Positions 25,522 to 33,765 of a DNA stretch of 64,000 bases are shown one piece after another; within the stretch, counting starts at the first letter, position 1, and every line of letters starts with the position of its first letter. The notes under the pieces are model-generated. The model was not told the origin of the DNA and ran no database searches. It was given only the letters and a program-made list of their open reading frames with translations. The stretch lies in the NCBI RefSeq assembly GCF_003605635.1, contig NZ_QMDW01000002.1, forward strand, positions 1 through 64,000, written 5' to 3'. Both the position numbers and the translations under genes were made by a program. This stretch comes from Halonotius pteroides (lineage in GTDB: Archaea; Halobacteriota; Halobacteria; Halobacteriales; Haloferacaceae).

Positions 25522-26685
25522 ATGTCAGCAACCACGACCGTCAGACTCGCAACGCGGGGCTCAGAACTCGCCCGCCGGCAGGCGACGACGGTCAAATCCA
25601 CGCTCGACTCCCGTCGCCGGGAGGTGACGCTCACCGAGGTCGACACCCGGGGCGACCAGATCCGCGATGAGCTGATCCACCGTCTCGGGAAGACCGGCGC
25701 GTTCGTCCGTGCGCTCGACGAGAAAGTTCTCAACGGTGATCTCGATGCGGCTGTCCACTCCCTGAAGGACATGCCGACCGAGATGCCAGCCGAGCTTGTC
25801 GTCGCCGCCGTCCCCGAACGCGCGCCGTCCGGCGATGTACTCGTCACACCCGATGGCGGCGATATTGACGACCTCCCGGAGGGCGCGGTCGTCGGCACAA
25901 GCTCACTCCGCCGGAAGGCCCAACTGCTGGCCGCCCGCCCGGATCTGGAGATCGTCGCCCTCCGCGGCAACGTCGACACCCGCCTCGAAAAGCTGCTCGC
26001 ACCGTCGCTGCAGCGGGAACACCAGGCGCGACTCGAAGCGGTCGGCAAACTCGACGAGATCGTCGGCGACGCGGCCGCGGTCGACAACGACAACGCTGAC
26101 AGCGACACCGATAATGATGCGGACTACGACCGCTCACCCGAGGAGTGGTTCAACGATCGCAGCGAGCTCGAACGCGACGCGATGGGCCGGACGGTCGACA
26201 CCGAGATGGATGCGATCGTCCTTGCGGAAGCCGGTCTGCAGCGCAGCGACCTGCTTGAGACTGTCCCAACCCACCGACTGCCCAGAGAGCAGTTCGTCCC
26301 CGCGCCTGGCCAAGGCGCGATCGCGGTGACCGCCGTCGATGACGACGTCGTCAACCAGCTTCGAGAGGTCGTCGATCACCCTCGCAGCCGGATCGAAACA
26401 ACAGTCGAGCGGACGGTGCTGGCTGAACTCGGCGGGGGCTGTATCGCACCGATCGGCGTGAGCGCGATCGTACAGGGCGAATATGTTCACACACGCGCGC
26501 AGGTGCGTGGCCCCGACGGCGAGGAGACCGTGGAGGCGACCCGCGATCTGCCGGTCACCGATCACGCCGCGGCCGCCGCCGACTTCGCCGCCGACCTCCG
26601 GGGACGTGGTGCCGCCGAGCTCATCGAGGCCGCCGAAACCGCGGCGACCGCAAACGCGACAGGGACTCGGGAGGACAATGGCTGA
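25522..26685 (+). CDS. hemC: Hydroxymethylbilane synthase (porphobilinogen deaminase)
   Basis: A 387-residue enzyme that polymerises four porphobilinogens. It shows VRLATRGSELARRQA, ALDEKVLNGDLDAAVHSLKDMP, VVGTSSLRRKAQLLAARPDLE and the dipyrromethane cofactor cysteine in GGGCIAPIG (about residue 314). The usual length is about 310. The excess is largely an acidic insert (about residues 185-225, rich in D and N) between the RLEKLL region and DAIVLAEAGLQR. A CCTTTTAG box about 30 nt upstream predicts a leaderless mRNA. It overlaps cobA by 8 bp. Confidence 0.94.
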   Translation: MSATTTVRLATRGSELARRQATTVKSTLDSRRREVTLTEVDTRGDQIRDELIHRLGKTGAFVRALDEKVLNGDLDAAVHSLKDMPTEMPAELVVAAVPERAPSGDVLVTPDGGDIDDLPEGAVVGTSSLRRKAQLLAARPDLEIVALRGNVDTRLEKLLAPSLQREHQARLEAVGKLDEIVGDAAAVDNDNADSDTDNDADYDRSPEEWFNDRSELERDAMGRTVDTEMDAIVLAEAGLQRSDLLETVPTHRLPREQFVPAPGQGAIAVTAVDDDVVNQLREVVDHPRSRIETTVERTVLAELGGGCIAPIGVSAIVQGEYVHTRAQVRGPDGEETVEATRDLPVTDHAAAAADFAADLRGRGAAELIEAAETAATANATGTREDNG

Positions 26686-27472
26686 CGCCCCGGCGACGGT
26701 CTATCTTATCGGGAGTGGCCCGGGCGATCCGGAGCTACTGACAGTGAAGGCCAAACGCTTGCTGTCGACAGCGGATGTCGTCCTCCACGACAAACTCCCT
26801 GGCCCGGAGATCCTCGAAGAGATCCCCGAAGACAAGCGTGAGGATGTGGGCAAACGTGCCGACGGTGAGTGGACACCACAGGAGTACACCAACCGCCGGC
26901 TCGTCGAACTCGCCGAGGCCGGGCAGACAGTCATCCGGCTGAAAGGCGGCGACCCCTTTGTGTTCGGTCGCGGCGGCGAGGAGATGGAACATCTCGCTGC
27001 CAACGATATCCCCTTTGAGGTCGTTCCCGGGATCACCTCCGCGACCGCCGCCCCTGGTGTCGCCGGGATTCCGCTGACCCACCGGGATCACGTCTCAAGC
27101 GTCTCCTTTGTCACCGGCCACGAGGATCCAACGAAAGACGAATCGGCCGTCGACTGGGAGGCACTGGCCGACACCGGCGGGACGCTCGTTGTGTTGATGG
27201 GGGTTGGAAAACTCCCGCTGTACACACAGGCGCTGCGAGACGCTGGGGTGGCTCCGAAAACACCGGTCGCGCTCGTCGAACGGGCGACCTGGGCGGAGAT
27301 GACCGTCGCCACCGGCACGCTCGATTCGATTGTCGAGGTCCGCGACGAGGTGGGGATCGAACCGCCGGCGATCACGGTTATCGGCGACGTGGCAGCGACC
27401 CGAGAGGCCGTTGTGGACTTTCTGTTGAATCGAAGCGACGACGAGCCCCACCAGGGCGGGGGGGAGCCATGA
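26678..27472 (+). CDS. cobA: Uroporphyrinogen-III C-methyltransferase
   Basis: A 264-residue SAM-dependent methyltransferase (SUMT) that makes precorrin-2 from uroporphyrinogen III for siroheme, cobalamin and the alternative heme route. Motifs are VYLIGSGPGDPELLTVKA (P-loop-like, residues 8-25), VIRLKGGDPFVFGRGGEE, VVPGITSATAAPGVAGIPLTHR and PVALVERAT. The start at 26678 is chosen because the family begins there and GGGAGGA lies just before it, within hemC. It overlaps hemC by 8 bp and hemD by 4 bp. Confidence 0.95.
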   Translation: MADAPATVYLIGSGPGDPELLTVKAKRLLSTADVVLHDKLPGPEILEEIPEDKREDVGKRADGEWTPQEYTNRRLVELAEAGQTVIRLKGGDPFVFGRGGEEMEHLAANDIPFEVVPGITSATAAPGVAGIPLTHRDHVSSVSFVTGHEDPTKDESAVDWEALADTGGTLVVLMGVGKLPLYTQALRDAGVAPKTPVALVERATWAEMTVATGTLDSIVEVRDEVGIEPPAITVIGDVAATREAVVDFLLNRSDDEPHQGGGEP

Positions 27473-28215
27473 GCAGCGAGGTGCGCGTGGCCGTCTTCCG
27501 ACCTGACGACGACCGGTTGACCGACGCCGTCGAGCTTCTCGATTCGCTGGGGGCGACACCGATCGCCGATCCGATGCTCGAAGTTGAGCCGACCGATGCG
27601 GTGCCGCAATCGGACGCTGACTACGTTGTTTTCACGAGCAAAACCGGGATTGAACTCGCCGCCGAGGCGGGCTGGCACCCCGGTGACACAACCCTTGTCA
27701 GTATCGGCTCTGGAACGACCGCCGCCGCAGCCGGGGCTGGCTGGACGGTCGACCGCGAACCCGAGACGTACAGTTCTGCCGGCCTCGTCGAGTTGCTGGC
27801 TGAGGAGGTTGCCGATAGCCACGTCAACGTCGCCCGCAGCAACCACGGTAGTCAGGTGTTGCTGGACGGTCTCGCCGACGCTGGGGCCGACGTGAGTGAA
27901 ACCGTTCTCTATCGCTTGGTTCGCCCGGCCGATGCCGGCGACAGCACCGAGTTGGCGGCCAACGGCGAGCTTGCGGCGGTCGCGTTCACCTCCTCGTTGA
28001 CGGTCGAACACTTCCTCGATGCGGCCGCCGACCGCGGGCTGCGGGATACTGTCATCAACGAGCTTGATGGGGCCGTTGTCGGCGCGATCGGCGAGCCGAC
28101 CCGGGCAACCGCCGTCGATCACGGGATCGATGTCGACATCGTCCCCGAGGAGGCAACCTTTGACGCGTTGGCAACCCGGGTTGTTGAAGCCGCAGCACCA
28201 AGCTACACGGAGTGA
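27469..28215 (+). CDS. hemD: Uroporphyrinogen-III synthase
   Basis: A 248-residue HemD that cyclises hydroxymethylbilane. The family is poorly conserved but shows VAVFRPDDDRLTDAVELLDSLG, DADYVVFTSKTGIELAAEAG, VSIGSGTTAAAAGAGWTV and the C-terminal VAFTSSLTVEHFLDAA plus AIGEPTRATAVDHGIDVD. Its position as the last gene in the overlapping hemC-cobA-hemD series supports the call. Confidence 0.92.
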   Translation: MSSEVRVAVFRPDDDRLTDAVELLDSLGATPIADPMLEVEPTDAVPQSDADYVVFTSKTGIELAAEAGWHPGDTTLVSIGSGTTAAAAGAGWTVDREPETYSSAGLVELLAEEVADSHVNVARSNHGSQVLLDGLADAGADVSETVLYRLVRPADAGDSTELAANGELAAVAFTSSLTVEHFLDAAADRGLRDTVINELDGAVVGAIGEPTRATAVDHGIDVDIVPEEATFDALATRVVEAAAPSYTE

Positions 28216-28277
28216 TCGGATCCCGACGGCGGACGAGAGCCGGAGGCTTATATCCGATACCGCACAACCCACAGTCG

Positions 28278-29777
28278 ATGGCTTCGAGTCTCCCGGTTCC
28301 CGAACTTGCCGAGCCAGCCGCCGCCTGCGCCGAGCGGTTGTTGACGGCCGACAGCGTGATACTGGCCTCACATATCGACGCCGACGGGCTGACAAGTGCT
28401 ACCATCGCGGCGACCGCACTCGAACGTGCAGGGATTCGGTTTGAGACTGTCTTTGCCAAGCAGCTCGGCGACGAGGAGATCGCTGGGATCGCCGCAACCG
28501 ATCACGATACCGCGTTGTTCACCGATTTTGGTAGCGGCCAGCTCGATATCATCGCCGACCACGAAGCCGCCGGCGAGTTTACCCCGGTGATCGCCGACCA
28601 CCACCAGCCGGCCGACACAACCACCGAGTACCATCTCAATCCGCTGCTGTATGGGCTCGACGGCGCGACCGAACTCTCGGGAGCTGGTGCAACGTATGTC
28701 CTCGCACGCGCGTTAGGAACGACCAAGTCGGCAACAGACGACGCGACCCGCTCGGCGACAGACGGCGGCGTGACCGCCGACGCGGCAGCGACCGATGAGC
28801 CGGCCCGAGACAACCGCGATCTCGCGGGCCTCGCCGTCGTCGGCGCGGTCGGCGACCGACAGGCCGGCGTCGACGGCCTCACCGGCGCCAATGAGGCGAT
28901 CGTCGAGGAGGGGGTCGCCGCCGGTGTCGTCGAGGCCGGCACCGATATCACCCTCTACGGCAAGCAAACCCGTCCGCTGCCGAAGCTACTGGAGTATGCG
29001 ACCGAAGCCCGGATCCCGGGGATCTCAAACGATACTGCGGGCGCGATCGACTTTCTCACCGATCTCGACTTAGAGCTCGAAACCGACGACGGCTGGCGGT
29101 GTTGGGTCGATCTGACCGATACGGAACGGCAGACGCTGCTCAGCGAGTTGATTCAACGCGCGGTTGCCAGCGGCGTCCCGGCCGATCGGATCGACAATCT
29201 CGTCGGGACGAGCTACCAGCTCGTTCACGAGGAGCCCGGCACCGTCCTGCGGGATGCCAGTGAGTTCTCAACACTGTTGAACGCGACTGCCCGCTACGAG
29301 CGCGCGGATGTCGGGTTGGCGGTCTGTCTCGGCGACCGCGCGGCTGCCTTCGAGCAGGCCCGAACCCTGCTTCGAACCCACCGCAAAAACCTCTCACAGG
29401 GCGTCGACTGGGTGACAAGCGAGGGCGTCACCACCGAGGACAACGTCCAGTGGTTCGACGCCGGCAACGAGATCCGGGCGACGATCCTCGGCATCATCGC
29501 CGGCATGGCCATCGGCGAATCAGGGATCCGCCGGGAGCTGCCGATCATCGGGTTCGCCGAGAAATCCACCGAGGAGATCAAGGTCTCCGCACGCGGGAAC
29601 CACACACTCACCGCCAAGGGGCTGGATCTCTCAGTGGTGATGCGAGATGCCGCCCGCGCGGTCGACGGCGACGGCGGCGGTCATGACGTGGCAGCCGGGG
29701 CGACGATCCCAGCCGGCAAACAGTCAGCGTTCGTCGCTGTTGCTGACGAGCTTGTTGGTGAACAACTGTCGTCGTAA
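28278..29777 (+). CDS. DHH-family phosphoesterase/exonuclease (RecJ-like)
   Basis: A 499-residue archaeal RecJ-like nuclease of the DHH superfamily. Motif I ASHIDADGLTSATIA (about residues 35-49), motif II LFTDFGSG, motif III VIADHHQPAD (DHH), motif IV VVGAVGDRQ and a C-terminal DHHA1 domain ending in GGGHDVAAGATIP are visible. Relatives are single-strand exonucleases linked to the replisome or to repair. A low-complexity linker (about 150-180) separates motifs III and IV. A leaderless start is likely, with a TATATCC-like element about 28 nt upstream. Confidence 0.88.
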   Translation: MASSLPVPELAEPAAACAERLLTADSVILASHIDADGLTSATIAATALERAGIRFETVFAKQLGDEEIAGIAATDHDTALFTDFGSGQLDIIADHEAAGEFTPVIADHHQPADTTTEYHLNPLLYGLDGATELSGAGATYVLARALGTTKSATDDATRSATDGGVTADAAATDEPARDNRDLAGLAVVGAVGDRQAGVDGLTGANEAIVEEGVAAGVVEAGTDITLYGKQTRPLPKLLEYATEARIPGISNDTAGAIDFLTDLDLELETDDGWRCWVDLTDTERQTLLSELIQRAVASGVPADRIDNLVGTSYQLVHEEPGTVLRDASEFSTLLNATARYERADVGLAVCLGDRAAAFEQARTLLRTHRKNLSQGVDWVTSEGVTTEDNVQWFDAGNEIRATILGIIAGMAIGESGIRRELPIIGFAEKSTEEIKVSARGNHTLTAKGLDLSVVMRDAARAVDGDGGGHDVAAGATIPAGKQSAFVAVADELVGEQLSS

Positions 29778-29782
29778 GGAAC

Positions 29783-30379
29783 TTACTGACCGCCGATATC
29801 TCGGAACATCACGCGGTAGTCATCGGCTGATAGCGTGTCGGCGAGATCAAGTAGCTCGTCATCGAGGGCTTCGAGGCGATCGAGTAGCTCGTCGTACTCG
29901 TCGCTGGCGTCAAGTTCGGAATCGGATTTCTGCGATTCGAGCAGCGCGCGCTTCGAGGCCATCGACGCCGCCTCCTGTAGCAGGTCGCCGTACTCCGACC
30001 GGGTGAAGAGTGTGTCGACGGCCTCCATCAGTTCATCCCGTGTGACGGGTTTGAGGATATAGAGATCGAAGCCCATATCGATGATATCGAAGTCGGGCTC
30101 AACACCGGTGACCATCGCCACACGGCACTCCATCTCCTCCGCTTCGATCACGTCAAGCACGACTTCTCCGGGGTCGTCCGGGAGTCGCCGATCCAAGAGG
30201 ACGGCATCGATCGAGTCCGGGAGTTCCTCGCCGTCCGGAGCGGCCTCGCCGTGAAGCACATCGATCGCTTCCGCAGCGGTCGTCGTCGTGACGACGGTGT
30301 ACTCCGGTTCGAGGAACTTGTTGTAGAGATGGGTAACGGTCGGATCGTCCTCAACGACAAGAATAGTCTCGTCGCTCAT
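29783..30379 (-). CDS. Response regulator with HalX domain
   Basis: A 198-residue receiver protein. The acidic pocket is in VVEDDPTVTHLY (residues 7-18), the phospho-acceptor Asp in DAVLLDRRLPDD (about 61-72) and the conserved Lys in ILKPVTRDEL. A C-terminal helical HalX domain follows (about 130-198), predicted coiled coil around YDELLDRLEALDDELLDLAD. HalX regulators are haloarchaeal and have no DNA-binding domain. It is convergent with the DHH gene (5-bp gap) and divergent from a KaiC-like ATPase. No histidine kinase is nearby. Confidence 0.87.
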   Translation of the reverse strand: MSDETILVVEDDPTVTHLYNKFLEPEYTVVTTTTAAEAIDVLHGEAAPDGEELPDSIDAVLLDRRLPDDPGEVVLDVIEAEEMECRVAMVTGVEPDFDIIDMGFDLYILKPVTRDELMEAVDTLFTRSEYGDLLQEAASMASKRALLESQKSDSELDASDEYDELLDRLEALDDELLDLADTLSADDYRVMFRDIGGQ

Positions 30380-30484
30380 CGACGGCCCACCCGCGATTGT
30401 AACCCGGTGTGTTCGACCGGTCGGACGCTAGCCACCCGCATATGTGTTATTGGGGTCATGACGCAGCATAAATCCGTGTCAGAC

Positions 30485-30499
30485 GGCCGTCGGACGGCC
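30485..30499. promoter_or_regulatory. Perfect inverted repeat upstream of kaiC-like gene
   Basis: GGCCGTC-G-GACGGCC is a 7+1+7 perfect inverted repeat. It lies about 30 bp upstream of the TATA-like AATAAAGC (about 30526) in the 222-bp divergent region between the HalX gene and the KaiC-like gene. An activator site is possible. A second palindrome, CGACCGGTCG, lies at about 30414-30423. Confidence 0.35.
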
Positions 30500-30601
30500 T
30501 TGGATAACAATGCACGTTTGAGAGAAATAAAGCTATGCATGCGGGGGCCACAGCCCGCCGGAGCCGGTGGGCTCATTTACGGGGCGGTCATACGACCCTG
30601 C

Positions 30602-31345
30602 ATGCCAGAGACAGTGCAGACCGGCGTCGACGGCCTTGATTCGATTCTCGGCGGTGGGATCGTCAACAACGCGACCGTCCTCGTCAGTGGGAACCCCGGG
30701 ACGGGAAAGAGTCTCTTCGGGATTAACTATCTGTATTCGGGGGTTATCGATCATGGCGAACGCGGGATCTACATCTCCTTTGAGGAAAACGCGGCGGATA
30801 TCAGGATGGCCGCCGAGTCGATCGGCTTCGATCGCTTCGGTGAGCTTGTCGACGACGATGAGATCAAGATCTACGACAAGCGTGAGATGCTCCAAGACGG
30901 CAACTTCACCGAAACGATGGATCGACTGCTGGAGGTGTTTACCGAATCGGAGTACGATCGGCTCGTCTTGGATTCGCTGACCATGTTCCAGCTGTTTTTC
31001 GAGGACGAACGCGAGAAGCGAACCTATCTGCTGAAGTTCTCAGATATCCTCAAACAACACGGGCTGACCTCGTTGTTGATCAACGAGCAGGGCGCGGTGT
31101 TCCCGGACACCGAGGTCGGCCTTGAGAACTTCCTCACCGACGGCAACATCTACTTCATCCAGACGCCGACCGACTCCGGGGTGAATCGGTACATCTGGGT
31201 CGCCAAGATGCGAAAACAGGATATCAACACCGACATTTTCCCGATGGAGATCAGCGACGGGGGGATCACCGTTTACGAGAAAGCCAGCGGCTTCTCGATG
31301 ATGGCTGGGGAATCTGGCCCCGGCGGCGATGGGCCATCATTCTGA
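30602..31345 (+). CDS. KaiC-domain RecA-superfamily ATPase
   Basis: A 247-residue single-domain KaiC-like ATPase. The start VQTGVDGLDSILGGGIVNNATVLVSG leads into Walker A GNPGTGKSLFG (about residues 29-39), followed by YISFEENAADIRMAAESIG and Walker B YDRLVLDSLTMFQLFF. Proteins of this type are implicated in haloarchaeal signalling and resemble ArlH, but there is no autokinase tandem as in clock KaiC. Its neighbours are a HalX regulator and a winged-helix regulator, and it borders the archaellin cluster, so a motility-signalling role is plausible but inferred. Confidence 0.85.
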   Translation: MPETVQTGVDGLDSILGGGIVNNATVLVSGNPGTGKSLFGINYLYSGVIDHGERGIYISFEENAADIRMAAESIGFDRFGELVDDDEIKIYDKREMLQDGNFTETMDRLLEVFTESEYDRLVLDSLTMFQLFFEDEREKRTYLLKFSDILKQHGLTSLLINEQGAVFPDTEVGLENFLTDGNIYFIQTPTDSGVNRYIWVAKMRKQDINTDIFPMEISDGGITVYEKASGFSMMAGESGPGGDGPSF

Positions 31346-31354
31346 CACCCCCCG

Positions 31355-31687
31355 TCAGTTTGACATCGTCCGCCAGACATCGTCAAGTTTGTTTTTGACC
31401 GCCGAGCGTTCGGCGATATCGATGGAGACACCGCCCTCGAAGCTGACCTCAACTTTGTCAACGTTTCGGCGATAAACCTTGATCCGGCGGTGTTCATCCG
31501 ACAACGGCCGGTCGTGCAACGTCAGCAGATCGGCGTCGGTGAGTTCATCGATCCGCCGATAACAGGTGGCGATCGGCACGTCGAGTTCGTCGCTGAGGTC
31601 TTGAGCTGACTTCGGCTCCGTCGTCGCCGACAGGATATCCGTGTTGTACTTGTTGCCAAGCACCTCGATAAGCTCCTCCGATGCCAT
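31355..31687 (-). CDS. Winged helix-turn-helix regulator (ArsR-like)
   Basis: A 110-residue DNA-binding protein. The winged HTH spans about residues 5-65: LIEVLGNKYNTDILSATTEPKSAQ, recognition segment VPIATCYRRIDELTDADLL, then a wing HDRPLSDEHRRIKVY. A C-terminal strand-rich piece VEVSFEGGVSIDIAE may dimerise. It is convergent with the KaiC-like gene (9-bp gap). On the other side it is divergent from the first archaellin gene, with 387 bp between. Position suggests a candidate regulator of archaellins. Confidence 0.82.
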   Translation of the reverse strand: MASEELIEVLGNKYNTDILSATTEPKSAQDLSDELDVPIATCYRRIDELTDADLLTLHDRPLSDEHRRIKVYRRNVDKVEVSFEGGVSIDIAERSAVKNKLDDVWRTMSN

Positions 31688-31739
31688 TCTGTGATAGCTA
31701 CCAACGACTGGGCAAAAAGCGTATCGGTGGGGGGTTTGC

Positions 31740-31990
31740 TTCGTTTACGCAGCCGCAAGTATCAACACTAATATCGAAGTATCCGAGCATCGGTCAAGGC
31801 GTCGTTGATTAGTTTGTCGACGGCAATGGGTGAGAGGGAAGGCGGCGTGTTGGTAGCGTGTCGATCAGCGTGTAATAGCACGTCACGCAGTGAGCCGCAG
31901 GAATGACAGAGCAGTTGAGAGCCGAAGAGACATGATCTCGGCGGAGAGCCGGCGTCTATAGAGGCTGTGGTTGGAGTGCCGTGAAACAAC
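31740..31990. other. GC-rich non-coding or relic segment in the HTH/archaellin gap
   Basis: The 387-bp gap between the HTH gene and the first archaellin contains about 250 bp that is GC-richer than the flanking AT-rich promoter DNA. A minus-strand frame stays open for about 80 codons here (contains CLFGSQLLCHSCGSLRDVL and ends DARILRY) but has no convincing start, and its upstream part runs through the archaellin promoter. It could be the end of a lost insertion sequence or an RNA. I cannot identify it. Confidence 0.3.
31760..31774 (+). promoter_or_regulatory. TATCAACACTAATAT motif upstream of HTH gene
   Basis: This 15-mer recurs with one change (TATCAACACTGATAT) at 40147-40161 upstream of the arlCE operon, where it is also part of an inverted repeat. 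Here it lies 73 bp upstream of the winged-HTH gene start. It is a possible shared regulator site. Confidence 0.35.
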
Positions 31991-32036
31991 GCGGCGTTAG
32001 ATTTAAGACAATATATCCATAACATATTGACATCAG

Positions 32037-32060
32037 ACTGGAGTGCGGTCGGTATCCAGT
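32037..32060 (+). promoter_or_regulatory. Leader hairpin of archaellin gene 1
   Basis: ACTGGA (32037-32042) and TCCAGT (32055-32060) form a perfect 6-bp stem with a 12-nt loop, ending 14 nt before the ATG. The TATA-like CAATATATCC about 25 nt upstream predicts transcription starting at the hairpin. The other four intact archaellins have a hairpin in the same place with a different sequence. Confidence 0.5.
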
Positions 32061-32074
32061 TGGGGGAACACACC

Positions 32075-32680
32075 ATGTTCAGCACAGCAAGCCGGGGTCA
32101 AGTGGGGATCGGTACCCTCATCGTGTTCATCGCGATGGTTTTAGTGGCAGCTATCGCTGCTGGGGTGCTCATCAACACTGCTGGCCTCCTACAGGCGCAA
32201 GCACAGTCCACAGGTGAAGAAACGACGGCACAGGTTAGTGATCGCTTGGCAGTTACGCAGGTCGTTGGTCTCACTGAAGGTAATCAAAATATTACCAGAG
32301 TCAATTTGAGCGTCGGCCTCGCGGCAGGTGCAGATCCAATAAATGTGAGCCAGGCTAGCTATACAATTGAAACATCAGGAAATGCAACCGTAATAAGTGG
32401 AAATAACGCCTCAGCGGGTTCCGTCGTTAACCTCACTCAGCTCCAGGGATTCAACGGTGGGCAATCAAGCCCAACGATAATAGCAGATCAACAAGATATA
32501 ATGATTGTTTCTATTGATCTTGGGGCCCTGGGTGGCAAGGAGGGCAATCCCGACAAATATGTGCTTGAATCTGGTGACGATATGACTGTCATTGCACAAG
32601 CTCCGGCAGGTGGTAGCACCTTCTCGCAGCTCCGCGCTCCAAGGCGTATAAATAAGGGAGATTCATACATTCTATCATAA
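32075..32680 (+). CDS. arlA: Archaellin (archaellum filament protein)
   Basis: A 201-residue major filament subunit. The class III signal peptide MFSTASRGQ is followed by [28 protein letters not shown]; cleavage by archaeal prepilin peptidase is expected between Gln and Val. The hydrophobic helix forms the filament core. The variable outer domain holds several N-glycosylation sequons (for example NIT, NLS, NVS, NAT, NAS). The C-terminus has the shared [18 protein letters not shown]. Codons are AT-richer than in the housekeeping genes. It starts at the conserved MF of this family. The promoterless remnant follows 20 bp downstream. Confidence 0.95.
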   Translation: MFSTASRGQVGIGTLIVFIAMVLVAAIAAGVLINTAGLLQAQAQSTGEETTAQVSDRLAVTQVVGLTEGNQNITRVNLSVGLAAGADPINVSQASYTIETSGNATVISGNNASAGSVVNLTQLQGFNGGQSSPTIIADQQDIMIVSIDLGALGGKEGNPDKYVLESGDDMTVIAQAPAGGSTFSQLRAPRRINKGDSYILS

Positions 32681-32806
32681 ACTGTTTGTTCCCCTCAACT
32701 GTGGTGCTTATCAACACTGCTGGCCTTCTACAAGCGCAAGCACAGTCCACTGGAGAAGAGACGACATCACAGGTTAGTGATCGGGTTGCAGTCGGCGAAG
32801 CAGTCG

Positions 32807-32814
32807 GGTTTGAT
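32807..32814 (+). repeat. Target site duplication, left copy
   Basis: GGTTTGAT directly before the left IS end, identical to 33758-33765 directly after the right end. An exact 8-bp duplication marks a recent transposition and fits ISH1-like IS5-family elements. Confidence 0.93.
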
Positions 32815-33757
32815 GGCCGTGTTTAATCACTAGACTGCGTCGGGTTAGGTCACCAGAATAACGGCGTTGAAGCGAGAGACTGCGTAATGTGCCCACGCTA
32901 ATCTCTCGCTTCACTGAACGAGTTACCTTCGCAGTCAAAAGAGTTGCCGATGATTGGAACGAACCTGCCGCCCCGGAACGGGGCGGCGGGTTCACTGATG
33001 CAGCGATGATATCCCTCCACTGTCTCCGGATTTACCTCAACACGACATACCGGATGACGATTGACCTGCTGACGGAGATGCAGCAAATATGTCGGGAGAT
33101 CGGCCTTGAACCGGCCGATCTCCCTGATCATTCGACGTTATGTCTCGCATTCGATAGAATCGAGATGGAGGTCTGCCGGACGCTCTTGGAACAATCAGCA
33201 CAGCTGCACAACACCGGCCCAATTGGAGCGATCGATGCGACATACTTCGAGCGCTCGCCTGCGAGCCGCTCGTACTGCAATAATACAAAGTACGACGTAC
33301 AAGATCTCAAAGCGACGAAACTCGTTGATACAGAGACGAACGTTATCCTCGATTTGCACTGCACAACCACCAGAGAGGGGAGTGATGCCGACATCTGCAA
33401 GCAACTCGCCCGCAAGCACGCGGGCGAGTTGCAGGCTCTTACCGCCGACAAAGGCTACGACTGCACGTGGTTACGCGAATACCTCCGAGACGACCTCGGC
33501 GTACGGCCACTGATCAAGCACTGCATCAACAAGCCATACGATCACGCCCACGACGCCCGAATTGACGACGATCTCTACCACCAACGCTCCATGTCAGAGA
33601 GTGTCTTTTCATCGGTCAAGCGCTCGCTGGGCGTTGCCCTGCGAGCGCGGATCTGGTATCGAGAATTCCGTGAACTCGCGCTGATGTGTGCAGTTTATAA
33701 CATCAAGAAGGCCGCAGAACAGGAGATTCCAATCCCTTCAGGCGATTAAACACGGCC
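32815..33757 (+). mobile_element. IS5-family insertion sequence (ISH1-like), 943 bp
   Basis: A complete element with 14-bp perfect terminal inverted repeats GGCCGTGTTTAATC at 32815-32828 and the reverse complement at 33744-33757. Similarity continues weakly for a few bases. It is flanked by an exact 8-bp duplication. One transposase gene fills most of it, its TAA stop lying inside the right repeat. It disrupts the archaellin remnant in the same orientation as that gene. No second copy is visible in the window. Confidence 0.92.
32889..33749 (+). CDS. IS5-family transposase
   Basis: A 286-residue DDE transposase. The first catalytic Asp is in GAIDATYFER (about residue 118), the second in ALTADKGYDCTW (about 187) and the Glu in RSMSESVFSSVKRSLG (about 239), all intact. 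The start is taken as GTG at 32889, giving MPTLISRFTE, the usual beginning of this haloarchaeal group. The catalytic set and the exact terminal repeats suggest the element may still be active. Confidence 0.9.
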   Translation: MPTLISRFTERVTFAVKRVADDWNEPAAPERGGGFTDAAMISLHCLRIYLNTTYRMTIDLLTEMQQICREIGLEPADLPDHSTLCLAFDRIEMEVCRTLLEQSAQLHNTGPIGAIDATYFERSPASRSYCNNTKYDVQDLKATKLVDTETNVILDLHCTTTREGSDADICKQLARKHAGELQALTADKGYDCTWLREYLRDDLGVRPLIKHCINKPYDHAHDARIDDDLYHQRSMSESVFSSVKRSLGVALRARIWYREFRELALMCAVYNIKKAAEQEIPIPSGD

Positions 33758-33765
33758 GGTTTGAT
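33758..33765 (+). repeat. Target site duplication, right copy
   Basis: GGTTTGAT, identical to 32807-32814. The archaellin reading frame continues directly from its end. Confidence 0.93.

Noticed and set aside
30602-31345. Circadian clock KaiC
   Set aside because: Only one KaiC domain is present, with no kaiA or kaiB; it fits the general KaiC-like signalling ATPases of archaea.
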